Origin: Clarireedia homoeocarpa
Lineage: Eukaryota; Ascomycota; Leotiomycetes; Helotiales; Rutstroemiaceae
Assembly (NCBI GenBank): GCA_001465935.1
Contig: LNKV01000016.1
Location: forward strand, 186,001-250,000
Direction: 5' to 3'
Length of the DNA stretch: 64,000 nucleotides
The position numbers and the translations under genes were made by a program. Below the pieces are notes generated by a model. It saw nothing but the letters and a program-made list of their open reading frames with translations. It ran no database searches and was not told where the DNA came from. Every line of letters starts with the position of its first letter. Position 1 is the first letter of the stretch. Below are positions 1 to 10,604 of this stretch, piece after piece.

Positions 1-32
1 TGATATACCGCCAAGTACTAGTGACTGATCAG

Positions 33-1238
33 AGCAAGGAGCGATTTATCAGGAGCAGAACGAATCGCATACACAGATGCTGTTCTGTGCTTGCAGTCCA
101 AACCATCAATCACTCCATCTGAGGTTGTCCCAGGTGCACGAAGCCGTTATGATGACTTTGTTGCGACGCACATGAATCAGACTTTAACTATTCATCAAAC
201 AGTAAGTTCTTTGAACGGCTATCAGAGAAGTAACTCCAAGTCTAACTTTCTAGGGTAACTTTCTTGGTTGGCATAGATACTTCGTCCATACGTACGAGAA
301 AGCACTTCGGGACGAGTGTGGATATAAAGGATATCAGCCTGTGAGTTTCATTGCCGTTCTGTGCAGATCGTAGAGCTAACAGCATGGAGTATTGGAACTG
401 GGGTAGATATGCTGCAGACCCAATACATTCTCCTCTGTTTGATGGTAGCCCAACCTCTATGAGTGGTAATGGTCTATACTATAATCATACTGGCGTCCCT
501 GTTCCTGGAGGACTACCACCATTCGACATAATTCCCCCTAGTGTCGGTGGTGGTTGTGTAACTACCGGACCCTTCAAGAAGTAAGCGACTTCCAACTGTC
601 CTAGATATACTAGACTGATATATGTGTAGCATGTCGGTCAATCTCGGACCATTGTCAGCCACGATCTCCGGTGTCCCTGCAAACCCACAATCAGATGGAT
701 ACGGATACAATCCTCGGTGCTTACGTCGAGACGTCAATGTCAACAGTGCGGCCGTCACAAAAACCAACTACACCTACGACCTTATAACTGCACCCTTGAA
801 TGCGGATATATATTGGTTTCAAACGGTCATGGAAGGCCAATTCAGCGTTGGGCGGTGGGGAGTTCATACTGGTGGACATTTTACAATCGGTGGAGATCCA
901 GGTGGTGTACGTTTTCAAAGTTTCTAGCTTCTCCTCGTCTTCTGAGTCCCCATACTGACTGATGCAAATAGGATTTCTACGCCTCGCCAGGCGACCCGGC
1001 GTTTTGGCTTCATCATGGAATGATCGATCGAGTGTGGTGGATTTGGCAGATTCAGGATTTGGAGAAGAGGCAACATGCTGTCTCGGAGACAATTACTTTG
1101 GGCAATATCCCTCCCAGTCGCAACACGACGTTGGAAGATTTGCAGGATCTCGGATATAATGCTGGGCCAGTGCCCCTGGGTGACTTGATGAGTACTCTCG
1201 GTGGGTTGAATGGGGAGTTCTGTTATATATATGTTTGA
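33..1238 (+). CDS. Tyrosinase (type 3 copper monooxygenase), 5' partial
   Basis: Oxidises mono- and diphenols to quinones with a binuclear copper centre; fungal members act in pigment or phenol metabolism. The window opens inside the gene: an in-frame stop at 22-24 followed by an acceptor AG at 31-32 suggests an intron end, so upstream exons lie outside. Exons I assign: 33-201, 254-340, 390-580, 630-906, 972-1238; phases agree at every junction. The CuA block is complete: RYDDFVATH, then IHQTGNFLGWHRYF with the copper-binding histidines, followed by YQPYWNWGRYA, which is restored only when intron 341-389 is removed. The CuB block is GGHFTIGG and, after the last intron, FWLHHGMIDRVWW. The protein stops about 55 residues after CuB, so it has no long C-terminal latch domain. 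N-glycosylation sites (NHT, NMS, NYT) suit a secreted protein, but the signal region is not visible. Confidence 0.9.
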
Positions 1239-1729
1239 GCCAGAAATCCCTTGCCCAGAGTTATGAAAGTCGAAGTGGGGGTAGGAGAAGTAATTCTTTG
1301 CATGTGGAAAAATGTGGTGAGACGGAACGAGTGCGACGGCGAGGTCCAGTAATTAAATACAGCAGCATAAATGCCGAGTTGTGCAAGCTAATCATGACGT
1401 GCATTCCAGCCTGTCAGTGGCTCATTAGATACCGAAAATAGTGAGACACTCAGGGCACATGCACCTATTGACAGGGGTTGATAGCGAGTTATCGTGGCAC
1501 ATGCATGCCTTATCAGTCACTGGATAGCTTGGATAGCTCTCTGTAGGCTCTCCCTTTGTCTGATATTGATTCACGTCCGTTCATCTTCTCTCTATCTCAT
1601 CACCGCTCTTTTGTATATATACCATCAGGTCCTGAAAGCGCTCATTCATAATCCCTTCAATCCCCCCCAGAAAACATTCCATCGTCCATCGGTCTCTACA
1701 ACCACATTGTACCGCTCCGATAAGCAATC
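1239..1729. promoter_or_regulatory. Intergenic / RNase T2 promoter region
   Basis: No coding sequence recognised. A TATA-like TATATATA lies near 1614-1621, about 110 bp before the RNase T2 start codon, followed by a pyrimidine- and C-rich leader. This looks like an ordinary promoter. Confidence 0.4.
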
Positions 1730-2655
1730 ATGTCAGCCAACACAACCCCGTCCTTCCCATCCGTGCGAAAGATCATTTCTTTTGCAGGCGGGCTACTCTC
1801 CCAAATGCCCCTTAATTCCAACCCATCGTCCTTTTCATCCGTGGATGCGACATCCCGACCATACGAGCCCTTCAAGAACGCTCACTCATGTCCCTCCGAC
1901 GCGCCAGTCTCCTGTCACAACAGCACCGCTGCGCCAGACTCATGTTGTTTCATTTACCCCGGAGGCCAGCTTCTGCAGACGCAGTTCTGGGACTACAGTC
2001 CCGCGATCGGTCCGAAAGATAGCTGGACTCTCCATGGTCTTTGGCCCGATCTGTGCGATGGATCATACCCGACCTACTGCAGGGAAACCGCTCAATACCA
2101 CAACATAACCTCAGTTCTTACAGCTGCATCTCAGACAGACCTCCTCTCCTATATGTCTGAATACTGGCTTCCAAACCGAGGCACTGCGGAGAATTTCTGG
2201 TATGGAAATGGAAATTCCCTTATCACATCCGAGCCACTCAACTAACAAGACCGCATAGGGAACACGAATACAACAAACACGCTACCTGCATCAACACCCT
2301 CGCACCCTCCTGCTACGGCGAAGGCTACCAAACCGGCGACGAAGTAGTCGATTTCTTCACCCGAGCAGTAGAGCTGTTCAAGACGCTCGACACATACAAA
2401 GCGCTCGCAAGCGCGGGGATCGTGCCGAGCTACACGGCGAGGTATACGGAAGAGCAGATACAGGATGCGTTGAGGGAAGTGACGGGGAGTGAAGTTGTGC
2501 TGGGCTGCTCGTATGGGAGGTTGAATCAGGCTTGGTATAGTTTTAATATGAAGGGGAGTCTGCAGTTGGGCGAGTTTGTGGCAACGGAGCCCGCGGGGAA
2601 AGGGGGCAGGGGGTCCTGCCCGAAGAGGGGGATTAAGTATTTACCTAAGGCGTGA
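1730..2655 (+). CDS. Ribonuclease T2 family protein
   Basis: Endoribonuclease of the T2 family, which cleaves single-stranded RNA through a 2',3'-cyclic phosphate; fungal members are usually secreted or vacuolar. Exons 1730-2199 and 2259-2655 give 288 residues. The first active-site block (CAS I) reads SWTLHGLWPD; the second (CAS II) is created across the intron as NFWEHEYNKHATC, which confirms the splice (AATTTCTG|GTATGG ... CATAG|GGAACAC). Both catalytic histidines are present. Many cysteines (SCPSD, VSCHNS, DSCCFIYPGG, CINTLAPSCYGEG) fit the disulfide pattern of the family. The N-terminus lacks a strong hydrophobic signal; a weak one (IISFAGGLLSQM) starts near residue 15, so an upstream start or a weak leader is possible. 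The overlapping forward frame 1494-2108 is a shadow. Confidence 0.9.
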
Positions 2656-2667
2656 GGGGGTTAAGTG

Positions 2668-2737
2668 GTGATGCGGTTAGGGTGATGCGGTTAGGGTGAT
2701 GCGGTTAGGGTGATGCGGTTAGGGTGATGCGGTTAGG
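2668..2737. repeat. 14-bp minisatellite containing TTAGGG
   Basis: Five perfect copies of GTGATGCGGTTAGG sit 12 bp after the RNase T2 stop codon, probably in its 3' UTR. Each junction of copies creates a TTAGGG, the fungal telomere hexamer, but interspersed with TGATGCGG. Confidence 0.95.
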
Positions 2738-3579
2738 GTGGTATGGGAGGGTTATTTGGAGTTTAGGGTACTTGTATAAATTGTCATGGTATATATATAT
2801 ATAAAGAGTTTTTGCCAGTCAATGGAGCTCCCTGTCCACAGCACTGTATGAGGGTAAATAACCAAGATGCTCCTTCATACACCTCTGCTACTTGTACATG
2901 GGCGCCAGGTGACCTTTCCCTTGATGGACCAGTCAGAAGTGGTTATTCGAGGAGATCCGGACTTGTTCTAGCATAGATATCGTCATACTACTCATACAGA
3001 TTTGGCTATACATCTTACCTATATACAGCAGTGCTTCTAATGCCAAATGGCACCCTATATGCTGCCCTTCTTCTCTCTTAGAATAGAGAACTCAATCAAT
3101 CTGAACCAAGTATTATAATACCGATAAGCAATACTGTTGGTTCTATGGTTCAATGAGTAAGCCTGCACTTGTATAAAGTAAATAGAGTCTTTGCATGCTT
3201 TCTTTTGGGCCAATAGTATTCATCCATCCATCTCTTTCTGGACTAGTCTAACGGCAGCTTCACCTCAACTCCAAAGTTTCGAAACAACTTCTTCGAACAA
3301 AGTCACCGACATCTTCCTTTCAACTTAGAGATGTTGTTGGGAATGGTTGTCTATTAGTGGTTCGCTTAGACGGGCGGAAAGCTCCGACGATCAAGAATTA
3401 AGACCAAGTACGTGATGTTGTTTTTCTGCTAACTTGTATATTGCGTATGAATATACGGCCATTTACACTCAGGTTATTTGCTGATGGTATACACGTGCTA
3501 TCTGGACGCATAAGCTGAAACCAACCTTCAATCAGACAGACTCAGCAAGACGAAGCTCCATCTACAATAACCATCAAAC
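2738..3579. other. Intergenic, no gene seen
   Basis: AT-rich spacer with a short (AT)n run near 2791-2802. It holds the 3' end of the RNase gene and the promoter of the BTB gene. Nothing else recognised. Confidence 0.5.
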
Positions 3580-4787
3580 ATGCCTCGACAAAACAAGCGC
3601 AAAGCCACAGCAGAAGCGCCACGAGGCGACGAAGTTATTGAACTCGTGGTCTTCAAATCACCTGGTGCTAAACCTGATGTTCGACTGCACCTCTTTGGGA
3701 TCAAAGAATTTCACGTGCACTCAACTATACTCAAGCTCCATTCAAATTACTTTCGCAAGTTCATGGATTCCGCTGAGAAGACACCTGCTCCTCCATCGGC
3801 TGTTTGGAAGTATGATTATGTTAGTGTTGTAGACGAGGATGGCGAATGGGGACTGGAGGTTTGTGCTCAGGTACGTTGATCACCCTCTAAGTTACCAGAT
3901 ATCTTATTATGCTGGTATTAATAAATTACATGTAGAATGCACAAGCTTCCATTAGTAACAATTATTCACTTCCACTTCCGCGAACCCGGGAATCGGAAGC
4001 GGATGTATTCGAAAAGCTCTTGAATGCCATGTACAGCAAGCCAATTGTCATTGAGAATTCAAAAGAATTGCATGACATGACTCGCTTGGCAGATTTCTAT
4101 TGCGCACTCCCAGTCTTGTCAACATCCCTCTATACATCTTTCTGGAGTAGTCCTAAGCTTCTGGAAGACATAGCCAGTCTATCGACTGCTGATTACCACA
4201 GGAGGCCCATTCGTGAAGGTCGAATTCGTTCTTCAACAGCACCTATCGTCACCGGATTTCCGGACAATCATCCTGTCTCCCTTTTGAAACTTGCTGCGAA
4301 ACTGAGACAACCCCTTCTGTTCCGGGAGATGATGGTGTATGTTGTCAGCCTCTGGGAGACGAACTGCAGTGACTGGGGGTTCGCTATCAAGGAAGCAGGA
4401 TTATTGGACGTAGTTACACAAGCATACAACCGCGTCTACCACCTACAAGCACGTGTTTTCTTCAAAACCTTCTGCGATGCCATTACTGATCCGGATTGGA
4501 GAGAGACAGTAGTTCAAATCGCTCATGAGTTTGGAAACATAATGGGTAACCGTAAGCAGATGGAAATGGCCTTCTTTTGTAAAAGTTTACTTGATGAGCT
4601 GAAAAAAATCGAACCTTCTATCGAGAGTATGGAAATGCGCGATCTGTTACATCGCCTGTTAAAGAGCAATTTGGTTTTGGATAAGGGAGTGTGTATTTCA
4701 GGGCAAGACAAGTATTTCTTTCAGTACCTGTGCGCAGAGGTAGAGGATGCGGAGCTTCCATGGGATCTGGAAGAAACGGATTGGTGA
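3580..4787 (+). CDS. BTB/POZ domain protein
   Basis: Exons 3580-3870 and 3936-4787 (donor CTCAG|GTACGT, acceptor TGTAG) give 380 residues. Residues about 18-125 look like a BTB/POZ fold: VRLHLFGIKEFHVHSTILK followed by HSNYFRKFM is the classic core in which a conserved His-Ser stretch precedes a buried helix, and ESEADVFEKLLNAMYSKPI matches the later BTB helix and strand. The rest is helical (LLKLAAKLRQPLLFREMM) without a second recognised domain: no Kelch, BACK or zinc finger seen. Fungal BTB-only proteins of this length are abundant and mostly uncharacterised; BTB domains mediate dimerisation or binding to Cullin-3, but no partner can be inferred here. The start ATG follows an A-rich leader (AAACATGCC). 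Confidence 0.8.
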
Positions 4788-5546
4788 ATGAATACAGGAG
4801 GACTTTGACCACTCTTTTTTATCTTGACTCTTGAGGTTTAGAAATATTACTATGTCATCCACTTACAAGTCTTAGCAACAGCAATAAAAACACAGATAAA
4901 AAGACGGAATAATAGACGAATGACGGCAATACCAAATACATTATATGGTGCTGAGCTCCTTCACAATGTTTTGTCGTGGACTCGATCCGAAATGTGTTAC
5001 AGCTCTCGTATCTTTAGAGCTGCTACTAGACCGTAGCGACGAGTAAAGGAGTACCGAATAGCCAGAAATCAACAAAAATGGTGATGTTAAGAATGCCTAA
5101 AAATCGAATTGGCTAGGGTATTTACATCCACGAAATTGTACATAATATAATGAAGCTCTTACTTAGATCGAGAAGTGGAAGTTCCTAGTCTCGACTACTC
5201 TGTACGTGGCGTAGTTTCATCATACACATCAGTAGAGACGTGCGCAAATCACGAGATGGAGCGCAAGTCAGGTGTCTGCAGCACAATTGCACTGGAAGCT
5301 TCACGTACAATTCAGCTAACAACTCAAGAGCCGCGTCATGACGGGACTAAAGATTTTGATAAAAATAACGATATGCTCGTAGATATTCATGCATATCAAA
5401 ATAGCTTAAACTGTGCTGCTTAGCCTCGCTTTTCCCCTCCCAACTCCAGCTTTTCCCCCAGAATCATTCAAATCATGATGTGGTATGATATCATTGCATG
5501 CAAATCCATTCTTCTTTATAACCATCAACCCATCCATTGACCTCTT
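4788..5546. other. Intergenic between converging genes, no gene seen
   Basis: AT-rich spacer between the 3' ends of the BTB gene (+) and the acyltransferase gene (-). A forward open frame at 5175-5423 (82 codons) shows no domain, no clear promoter and ordinary intergenic composition, so I did not call it. Confidence 0.5.
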
Positions 5547-6639
5547 CTACCTCCTCTTCTTCGACCAGACGTCCACAAAAGCAGTCTTGTCCTTCACGGA
5601 TAACCCGACGCGCTTCACACGCCCTAGGCGTGCTAGGGCTTCTCCGACTTTATCCAGAACGCGCTGTTCTTCGGGCGTGATGTCTGCTTGGTCACCAAGA
5701 CTCGCGAGGGTATCTGTGCTGCTAACTTGTGCTGTGTCCTCTCCTGCACCATTTAAAAGGCCCTGGAGGTATTTCGAATCTTTCTTATCTGCGGACCTGG
5801 AGGTATTGTAGACGACCTCCGCAATACGCACTCGTATGCAGTGGGTAGGCTTGGAGAGAAGATTCCAGATAAACTGTAGGTATTTCCCAGGAACAGGAGT
5901 CGTAACATCGGGTGGCGTGTAGCGGAGACTGATAGGAAAGATCTTGGTTCCTTGTGGTGCTGTCAACAGACTGGGACTGAACGGTAGAATTCCTCTGCCG
6001 TTGGTAGTTGTACATTCGGGGAACACGACAATGACTCGTCCCGGGTGTTGAAGTAGCAGGCTGCTTAGATCCGTCATTCTCGCTCCCTTAGGAGGATACT
6101 CTGTTGGTCTTCGGAGCGCTCGGAGGATTGCACCGAGGAGAGATATCGTTTGGACCTGGTGTGTATGCGGATATGAGACTGTGAATATGGGATCGAAAAT
6201 TGCGGCTAGGTAAAGGGAATCGAGAGGCGATGTGAATGAAGATGCGATGATATCTGAAGGTGCAGGTACCCGTCCTTCATGCTTCTTTGCTAATGAACCC
6301 TTCTTGACTCCGTCGATTTGGAGATCTATCCACCACACTCCCGGTATTCCCAACATCATCCATAATATTGCTTTCTTCAGCAGTGATCCCAATGGAAACC
6401 ATTGCAAGAATACAAAGTATGAGATAGTCACCGTCAGGAAGAACGGTAACTTGAATAGGAAAAGGAAGAGGTAAACAGGTGCATATATTCTTGCGCTCGG
6501 ACTTGCATTTGGGAAGAATGGAGCTATTCCGGATCCTTGGGTTTATGTGTTAGCTAACAAGTCTTTTTGCAGCCCGGTATATCTGACATGTGAGAAATAG
6601 CAGCTCACCTCTGTCCCGAAACTGCGAGTACTTCTCCAT
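5547..6639 (-). CDS. LOA1: Lysophosphatidic acid acyltransferase, Loa1/Vps66-like
   Basis: Membrane acyltransferase of the PlsC family that transfers an acyl chain to lysophospholipid (LPA to phosphatidic acid in yeast Loa1); acts at the ER or lipid droplets. Exons on the minus strand: 6639-6609 and 6535-5547, joining a 31-nt first exon (MEKYSQFRDR) through donor G|GTGAGC and acceptor CCCAAG to GSGIAPFFP; total 339 residues. N-terminal hydrophobic segments lie at about 30-75 (VYLFLFLFKLPFF, SYFVFLQWFPL, ILWMMLGIPGVWW). The acyltransferase block reads SFTSPLDSLYLAA, where the usual HX4D histidine position is Phe, and the later block VVFPECTTTNGRGILPF corresponds to the FPEGT motif. The altered first motif is probably a trait of the Vps66 branch. 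Divergent from the kinesin gene, 553 bp apart. Confidence 0.85.
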
Positions 6640-7192
6640 AGCAAAAGATCTTGAAGCACTTCCAAAATGGTTGATGGCGGAAGAGAATCGTGGGGTGCTA
6701 TGATGTCATGACCTCGTCGCTGGTTCTGCGACACCAAAATGGTAAACGTGAGGTTATTGAGACACAGCAGCGTTCAACAGAAGGATCCAGGCTCGATCTT
6801 TGGACAGCTTCTCAAAGAAGGTATTTCTTTATTTCTAACGCCAGATGCGCAGTAAAAATGAAAAATAAGTTGATGACACGTGAAATCGCAGGGATTAATA
6901 TGCGTCCTGTTTTTGAGAACTGCATAATTTCTGTAATACATATTATTATTTATGCATCTTACATTAAACCGCTTTGGACCTAGTCATCCGTTCGTTCACC
7001 TAGCAACGTCCCACAGTTCATCGATAAACAGAGAGAAGGAGTTGGACCATCAAATATTTCGATTTACGACGAGCTCTGAGACGACAAACAACTATCTATC
7101 CGCCTCTCAACGCGCCACTAACTAATCAATTGCTTCATTTATTTGCATGTTCTAGCTTTTCTAATACGTGTGGCCTCTGCTACCTCTCAGAA
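6640..7192. promoter_or_regulatory. Bidirectional promoter, acyltransferase / kinesin-14
   Basis: 553 bp between two divergent start codons (6639 minus, 7193 plus). No intact gene recognised inside. Forward and reverse open frames here (6690-6983, 6543-6737) are unsupported. Confidence 0.5.
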
Positions 7193-10100
7193 ATGGAGTT
7201 TCAAGAAGAGAATCAGGTACGGAGCTCAATGTCAACAAACAAGGATTTTCACAAATTGAGCTTCTCCACTAACTTTTTATTTTCGTTACATTGATAGTAT
7301 GCTCGCACCTCACACATCAAACCTCCAACTACTCGACTCCCATCTCCAAGCAGAGGTCTATCAGAGATGTCGGACTCGAATGGAAATGCGCGTACGAGAG
7401 TGCCCGCCTCAAAGATGCCACAACCGACCAGCGCATTGAAACGTTTTGGCGAAATGTCGAGTAGGTTACCGCAAAGTGATGCCAAATCTACACGCGGGCT
7501 AATTGAGAACTTTTGATAGACAATGAACCTGAACCAAAACGCAAGACTTTGGCAGAGAGAGCTGGTGAACCTATATCGGGGATTGCCCGAACACCTTCGG
7601 TCTCACGAGCTACGGTGAAAGGCACTTCATTAACAGGGGTATGTCCGACTCTAATATCACTGAGCTTCAAACAATCAGTGCCAATTAAGTGAAATGAGCT
7701 TCAACTGAATCTTTCCATAGCTCAAATCTGCCATTAACCAACCACGCAATACATCTCTAGCCAGTTCCATGTCATCTCGAACTCCATCAGTAACTTCACG
7801 CCATACATCAAGCAGCAGTTTCTCTAGCAGCGTGGGGGCAGGATACAGACCGAAATCAGCATATGGCTCCCGACCAAACACCGCAATGTCACAGGGCCAC
7901 ACAAGAGCCAAAACATCTATAACCAAGCCTCGACCACAACGTTCAGCAGACTCCACTGTTTCTGATGACGACATCCTACCACCAGGAGGAAAACGAAAGG
8001 GTATGGATCCAATGTCTTTAATTACAAATTCAGTTTTATGTTTGGAGGATTTCGCCCTGGAGAACAGAAAAGTTCGAGATCAATCTTCGACAATGTCTCT
8101 GAGGTCCTTACCATCATCGAAAAGCTTGCGTGACGTTTCCGTTAGTACGGCAATGAGTAGACTCACAATTGATGGAGAGGAGCCGGATTCAACCACGATG
8201 GATCAAGCGAGGTCATCCACCACCAAGACACCCTTCTCTCGTCACAAGTATTCCTCCAGTACAAGACTTCGGAATGCAAGAATGAACAAGGAAGAAGGCG
8301 CTCTCGTCTTATACCAGGGACCGGATTATAGCTCAGTAGCTCCGAAGAGCCCATCTCACATTCCTGTTGCTAAGTGGGAACTTACACCTTTTGCTCCTGC
8401 GACCCCTTCCAAAATCCCCATACCTTCCCCTCAAAAGTCCACGTTTGTGTCAAGAGATTCTAACACTACAGGATTCGTAGCATTCGATGTGCATAGCCGT
8501 ATGGACGACATGGAAGCAATGTATGATGAACTAAAATCTAGCCTTGCTGGTTCTCAATTTGAGCGAAGTAGTCTTGAAGAGGCCGTCACACTATACAAGG
8601 CAAGGTGTAAGCACTATCCCAAATCCTTTGGAGAATTGCAAGGCTAACCATCAAACGTCTCATAGTGAACGATCTTGAGAGCATTCGATCAGATCTCGCC
8701 ATTTCAAATAAGACTCTACAGAACGACCTGGACGAGACAAAGCAGAAGCTCAACTCGATGCAAGAAAAGTTATATGCTGCAACAACTAGCTTAGACGACA
8801 ACTTGCGTGCTCACAGGATAGAAGTAGACGACATAAGCCGAAGCCATCGAAGCGAAGTTGACAAGATCCGGCGAGATAACACCGAGGAGATTGATCGCCT
8901 TCTCCGTGTGCATAGAGATGAACTTCGCGAGGCGGAACGGAAAGTTGGGATTGAACTCGACGAGCGAGTTCGAGATCTTGAACGACGAAACGATTCGAAA
9001 CTAGAGGAGGAGCGAACTCGTCGACTTCGCGAAGTCCATGAACTCGAAAGCCAGATTGCTACAGGACATCACAGTTTGAAGGTGGCGCTACAAATGAAAG
9101 ATCAAGAAATCCAAATCCTGAAACAAGAGCTTGAGGACGTCAAGTCTCGACTAGAACGAGAGCAAGAGCAGAAGGAAACTGCTCAGAAGAGTGCGGAGGA
9201 CCTACGACAAACTCTCCAAAAGACTGGCGCGGAAAATACCTCTACGATTGGATCATTAGAAAGTACCATTGCAAGTCTTCGTGCACATATCTCTTTCTTG
9301 GAATCAGGCAGCAAAGCACAGTCAGACAGTTTCGTGGAAATGGAGGGACGATTGCAAGAAGCTCTTGCTCAGAGGGAGATCTCCCAGCAGAAGCTAATCA
9401 AAGAAGAGACACTGCGTCGTATCTTGTTCAACCAAGTACAAGAGCTAAAGGGCAACATTCGAGTCATGTGTAGAGTGCGACCTGCCTTTAAAGAAGGTGC
9501 CGAAGGCGCATGTGCAAACATCACATATCCTGATACCGACAAAGAGTCGAAAGAGCTTACTATCATTGGCAAGGAAAAGAAGAGTAGCTTCGGGACCGTC
9601 ACCAGGGAAACCCACTCGTTTTCATTTGATCGAGTGTTCGGGCCATCCAGCCAAAACCAAGAAGTTTTCGAAGAAATTTCGCAGCTTGTCCAAAGTGCTT
9701 TGGATGGGTATAACGTTTGCATCTTTTGTTACGGACAAACAGGCGCTGGTAAAACGCATACCATGTCATCAGCTGACGGTATGATTCCACGTGCTACGCA
9801 CCAAATCTATGAGACTGCCACCAGTCTCAAAGAAAAGGGATGGACTTACACCATGGAAGGCAGTTTTGTGGAAGTGTATAATGAGGAGATACATGATCTG
9901 CTTGGGAGCTCGAAAGACTTCGAAAAGAAAAAGCACGAGATTCGACATGATGATGTCAAGAAGCAGACGACCATCACTGGCTTGAAGAAGGTTGAACTGG
10001 ATTCGCCAAACGCCGTGGAAGCTATCTTGAAGCAAGCCGACAACAATCGAAGTATGGCAGCGACTAAATCCAACGAGCGATCATCGCGATCACACTCAGT

Positions 10101-10604
10101 GTTCATTTTGAAGCTTGTTGGGCGAAACAGCACTACAAACGAGACGTCTGAAGGCACTCTTAACTTGGTGGATCTCGCAGGTTCGGAGAGATTGAAGGTT
10201 TCTGGCGCTGAGGGAGAGAGGATGAAGGAGACTCAGAATATCAATAAGAGTTTGAGCTGTTTAGGCGATGTTATCGGGGCGTTGGGACAAGGAAAGGAGG
10301 GAACTCATATCCCATACCGGAACTCAAAGGTAAATCCAAGCCCTTTCATATGAAACACATGCACTGACCACTTACCCAGTTGACTTATCTCTTACAATAC
10401 TCTTTGGGGGGTAACTCGAAAACTCTTATGTTTGTAATGGCTAGTCCATTGGAGGCTCACCTACATGAAACTTTGACGAGCTTGAAGTTCGCAACAAAGG
10501 TATGCTTGCACTCCGGTCTACATAATTCAAAATACTGATTCAGTCAGGTCCACAATACCCATATTGGTACAGCGAAGAAATCAACCAAAGTTCACGGGCA
10601 ATGA
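7193..10604 (+). CDS. klpA: Kinesin-14, C-terminal motor (KlpA/Kar3 type)
   Basis: Minus-end-directed microtubule motor that acts in spindle formation and nuclear movement. Seven exons: 7193-7216, 7298-7460, 7520-7638, 7721-8606, 8666-10329, 10380-10499, 10548-10604 (1010 residues, all phases consistent). Residues 1 to about 390 are basic, Ser/Thr/Pro-rich and disordered, as in the tail that binds microtubules. About 400-655 is a long coiled coil (LNDLESIRSDLAI onward). The kinesin-14 neck ELKGNIRVMCRVRP near 657-670 is directly followed by the motor: P-loop GQTGAGKTHTM near 754, switch I NERSSRSHS near 867, switch II LVDLAGSE near 898, ending FATKVHNTHIGTAKK. A neck placed before the motor, with the motor at the C-terminus, identifies class 14. 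The first exon has only 24 nt. The gene symbol follows the Aspergillus name for the class. Confidence 0.95.

Noticed and set aside
1494..2108. 204-codon forward frame over the RNase T2 gene
   Set aside because: Shadow frame of the RNase T2 first exon, which has both active-site motifs in the other frame.
5175..5423. 82-codon forward frame between BTB and acyltransferase genes
   Set aside because: AT-rich composition, no homology features and no promoter signals.
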